In this document: positions 4,791-7,138 of the stretch, one piece after another
Layout: the number at the start of each line of letters is the position of its first letter
Numbering within the stretch: the stretch's first letter is position 1
DNA from: SAR202 cluster bacterium
Lineage (GTDB): Bacteria; Chloroflexota; Dehalococcoidia; Lucifugimonadales; UBA1123
Length of the DNA: 7,138 bases
Assembly: GCA_030743915.1 (NCBI GenBank)
Contig: JASLRP010000609.1
Coordinates: 1 to 7,138 of the forward strand
Direction: 5' to 3'
Translations under genes and position numbers: made by a program
The notes under the pieces: model-generated
The model's database searches: none
The model's input: the letters and a program-made list of their open reading frames with translations, nothing else
What the model was told of the DNA's origin: nothing

Positions 4791-7118
4791 TCGCGTCGCC
4801 GTTCCCTCTAATCCACTCGGCAGCGCCAGCGCACCGGCCAACCGCTCTCGCCCCTCGCTCAGATACCCTCGGGTCAACCAGAACGGCCACAGCGCGCCTC
4901 CCAACCGCAATCCTGTCTCCCCATCTCCACTCTCTGCCGACCAACTTAATGCCGCTCGCACATTGTCGTGTTCCTGTTCCAGTCGCTCCAGCCACGATAC
5001 CTGCTGCGGTCCTCTCAATTCTGGCTCCGCCTCCTCTGCCAGCGCGACGAAACAGGCGGCGTGCCGACGTTGGGTCTCCTCAGACTCCCCGCGCTCCACC
5101 AGGCGCTCCCATCCATACTCCCGCAGCGTCTCCAGCAGACCGTACCGTGCTGACCCTCCCGCGCCGTCCACCACTACCATCAGCGACTTGTCCACCAGAC
5201 TGGACACCAGGTCCAGTATCTCGTATTCTTCCACCCCTTCACCCGCCCACGCCGATTCCACCGCCTCCAGCGTGAACCCGCCCGCGAACACCGAGAGCCG
5301 ATTGAACAACGCCTGCTCCGGCTCGCTCAACAGATCGTATCCCCACTCCACCGCCGCGCGCAGTGTCTGCTGCCGGGGCAACACCGTCCGCGCTCCTCCC
5401 GTCAACAGCCTGAACCTATCCTCCAGCCGCTCGGCTATCTGTTCTACCGAAAGCACCCTCACCCGAGCGGCGGTCAACTCTATCGCGAGCGGAATCCCCT
5501 CCAGACGCTGGCATATCTGCGCCACCACAGGGGCAGTCTGGTTTGTAATCGTGAATGTGGGCTCTGCTGCGATTGCCCGCTCGACGAACAGCTTGACCGA
5601 CTCATATTCCATCAAGCGCTCGGTGGTCTGGGCCTGGTCTGGGCCTGGAGCCGACAGAGGCGACACTCGCCAAACATTCTCACCCGCAACGCCCAGAGAT
5701 TCCCGACTGGTCGCCAACACCTGCAACTCGGGGCAGGCCGCCAGCAGTGTATTCACAAGCTTGGCGCAGGCCCCCACAAGGTGCTCGCAATTGTCCAGCG
5801 CCAACAGCATCTTCTTGGCCTGGAGGGAACGGGACAGGGTGGCAATCAACGGCTGACCCGGCTCCTCGCGTATCCCCAGCGTCGTCGCCACCGTCTGCGC
5901 CACCAAGATCGGGTCAGCCACGGGGGCAAGCTCCACAAACCACACGCCGTCCGGGTACTCGTCCAGCGCCATAGATGCCACCTGGAGGGAAAGCCTGGTC
6001 TTGCCACAGCCGCCCGCCCCCGCAAGCGTCACCAGCCGGGCTGTGGAGAGCAGGTCCCTCACTTCTTTGATCTGCTGTTCCCGACCGATGAAGCTGGTCA
6101 GCCGACTCGGCAGGTTATTGGGGTGAGTGGCGGGACTGGCCGCGGACGAGAGCGGCGCCTGTAATAGCGCATAATCCAAGCCGTCGGGCGACTTGCCTTC
6201 CTCGAACTGCCTGCCCACGAACGCTCCAGGCGCTGAGCTAAAGTCTTTCCCCTCAAGGACAGTGAGAACATCGGCGGCGCTTTCCGGTCTCTCTGACGGG
6301 TCTTTGGACAGCAGCCTGAGTATCAACTCTTCAAGCGGTTTCGGACAGTCTGAACGGCGCCGTGTGGGCGCTTCAGGAGGCGCGTTGATGTGTTGCCCCA
6401 TGATTGTAATGTGGTCACCTCCAACAAATGGAGGACGCCCGCATACCATCTCGTAGAGCATTGCTCCCAGAGAGTATAGGTCGGCCTGAGGGGTCACTTC
6501 TCCGCCCGTGGCCTGCTCCGGGGGCATGTAGGAGACAGTGCCCACCATGATGCCCTCGGTGGTGAGTCGGGAGAGGTCCGTGGACACCGCCAGACCGAAG
6601 TCGCCGATCTTGGCAACTCCGTCCTCCGTGAGCCACACATTGCCCGGTTTGAGGTCACGATGGATGATTTCACTGGAATGCGCAAACTCCAGACCTCGGC
6701 ATGTTTGGATGGCTATGGAGATAGCCTGTTCAAGAGGAAGTTTCCCACCTTCGGTATTTTCCAGTATCGCCTGAACGTCGCCTCCCCCCATGAGTTCGGT
6801 GACTATGAAAGGCTCGCCCTCGTGCTCACCGAGGTCGAACACCGTGACGATATGAGGATGAGAGCCGAGACGACCCATCGTCTGAGCCTCGCGGGAGATG
6901 CGGGCGCGGGACGTGTCGTCCAGGCCATGTGTCTTGATCAGGGCAAAGGCCACGTCCCTATCCAGCAACGTGTCCCGAGCGAGATAGACCATCTTCTGAC
7001 CACCTTCGCGCAGGAAACTCTTCACCTGGTAACGTCCGTTGGCGAAGGATGACGGGATGGCGCCAGGCGACACAGCGGGAACAATAGTGGCAGGCGCAGG
7101 ATCGTTCGATTGCGACAC
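4578..7118 (-). CDS. Ser/Thr protein kinase fused to NB-ARC/AfsR-type ATPase and TPRs (frameshifted near its end)
   Basis: Cytoplasmic signalling protein, 846 aa in this frame. Residues about 30-292 are a Hanks-type (PknB-like) kinase: Lys62 in beta-3, Glu77, HRDLKPGN (153-160), DFG (173-175) and VGTVSYMPPEQATG (192-205). Residues about 335-600 are a STAND/NB-ARC ATPase: SRLTSFIGREQQI, Walker A GAGGCGKT (367-374), Walker B LLALDN (438-443), TSRESLG (470-476) and GIPLAIELTAARV (541-553). A winged-helix-like part follows (about 600-690), then HDNVRAALSW (717-726) and the first TPR (about 790-811). The last 35 or so residues are out-of-frame nonsense after 4685. The glycine loop is unusual: LREGGQKMVYLA keeps the middle Gly but has Arg37 and Lys42 at the outer Gly positions. 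The GTG at 7118 has GAGAG about ten bases upstream, but the frame is open to the window edge, so the true start may lie outside. Such kinase-ATPase-TPR fusions are known as large regulators; the ligand and target cannot be read here. Confidence 0.9.
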   Translation of the reverse strand: MSQSNDPAPATIVPAVSPGAIPSSFANGRYQVKSFLREGGQKMVYLARDTLLDRDVAFALIKTHGLDDTSRARISREAQTMGRLGSHPHIVTVFDLGEHEGEPFIVTELMGGGDVQAILENTEGGKLPLEQAISIAIQTCRGLEFAHSSEIIHRDLKPGNVWLTEDGVAKIGDFGLAVSTDLSRLTTEGIMVGTVSYMPPEQATGGEVTPQADLYSLGAMLYEMVCGRPPFVGGDHITIMGQHINAPPEAPTRRRSDCPKPLEELILRLLSKDPSERPESAADVLTVLEGKDFSSAPGAFVGRQFEEGKSPDGLDYALLQAPLSSAASPATHPNNLPSRLTSFIGREQQIKEVRDLLSTARLVTLAGAGGCGKTRLSLQVASMALDEYPDGVWFVELAPVADPILVAQTVATTLGIREEPGQPLIATLSRSLQAKKMLLALDNCEHLVGACAKLVNTLLAACPELQVLATSRESLGVAGENVWRVSPLSAPGPDQAQTTERLMEYESVKLFVERAIAAEPTFTITNQTAPVVAQICQRLEGIPLAIELTAARVRVLSVEQIAERLEDRFRLLTGGARTVLPRQQTLRAAVEWGYDLLSEPEQALFNRLSVFAGGFTLEAVESAWAGEGVEEYEILDLVSSLVDKSLMVVVDGAGGSARYGLLETLREYGWERLVERGESEETQRRHAACFVALAEEAEPELRGPQQVSWLERLEQEHDNVRAALSWSAESGDGETGLRLGGALWPFWLTRGYLSEGRERLAGALALPSGLEGTATRANALNGLGNMALSQGDYSAAWALYEESLAIRRELGEETHRRFAQQPGTHRRKTGRLCRGASVLCGVPGDI

Positions 7119-7138
7119 ACCAAGCGCACTCTCGGCGA

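Noticed and set aside
5625..5646. Perfect tandem duplication of an 11-base unit (GGTCTGGGCCT)
   Set aside because: It lies in a Pro/Gln-rich linker of the ATPase, and the frame is correct on both sides, so it did not disrupt the gene; likely simple local repetition.
4762..5856. A 364-codon open frame on the + strand, with other long + strand frames in 4751-6164
   Set aside because: It lies antisense to the kinase-ATPase gene, has Ser/Arg/Pro-rich low-complexity translation, and shows no domain; it is a by-product of the GC-rich coding strand opposite.

Overview
The window looks like accessory DNA from an environmental bacterium, most plausibly a Chloroflexota (Dehalococcoidia/SAR202-like) lineage. 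That placement is an inference from the style of the kinase-ATPase-TPR protein and from the exchanger-type remnant at the left edge; no rRNA or other marker gene is present. Four genes or gene pieces on the + strand concern cation transport or stress, and one large signalling gene lies on the - strand and converges on them.

Left part (1-951): a decayed sodium/calcium-exchanger-like gene (about 56-620) is readable only by moving between frames and through in-frame stops. It runs into the C-terminal half of a universal stress protein (598-951) that has lost its start. Two adjacent hairpins (617-654 and 671-708) sit at the junction. The stress-protein remnant ends in a TGATG overlap with the start of an intact Na+/Ca2+ exchanger (951-1961, 336 aa), which has both alpha-repeat motifs.

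Middle (1962-4125): after about 300 bases with no convincing gene comes an unrecognised reading frame (2269-2721) that stays open except for two in-frame stops. It is followed 42 bases later by an intact long-form NhaA Na+/H+ antiporter (2764-4125, GTG start, strong ribosome binding site). The exchanger and NhaA would both act in membrane ion homeostasis: Na+ or Ca2+ extrusion and pH control.

Right part (4310-7138, - strand): a Ser/Thr protein kinase fused to an NB-ARC/AfsR-like ATPase and 40-residue TPR repeats. The TPR region is broken by a frameshift near 4683-4689. The DNA repeats themselves show the cause: anchor positions are spaced 120, 120 and then 118 bases, so two bases have been lost. 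The rest of the TPR domain continues in another frame to 4310.

Overall, the window mixes cleanly intact transporters with several genes in different stages of decay. I see no CRISPR array, RNA gene, transposase or defence system, and nothing I would call a new biological system. The most useful second-look items are the stress-protein/exchanger coupling, the paired hairpins, the twice-interrupted unknown frame and the TPR frameshift.
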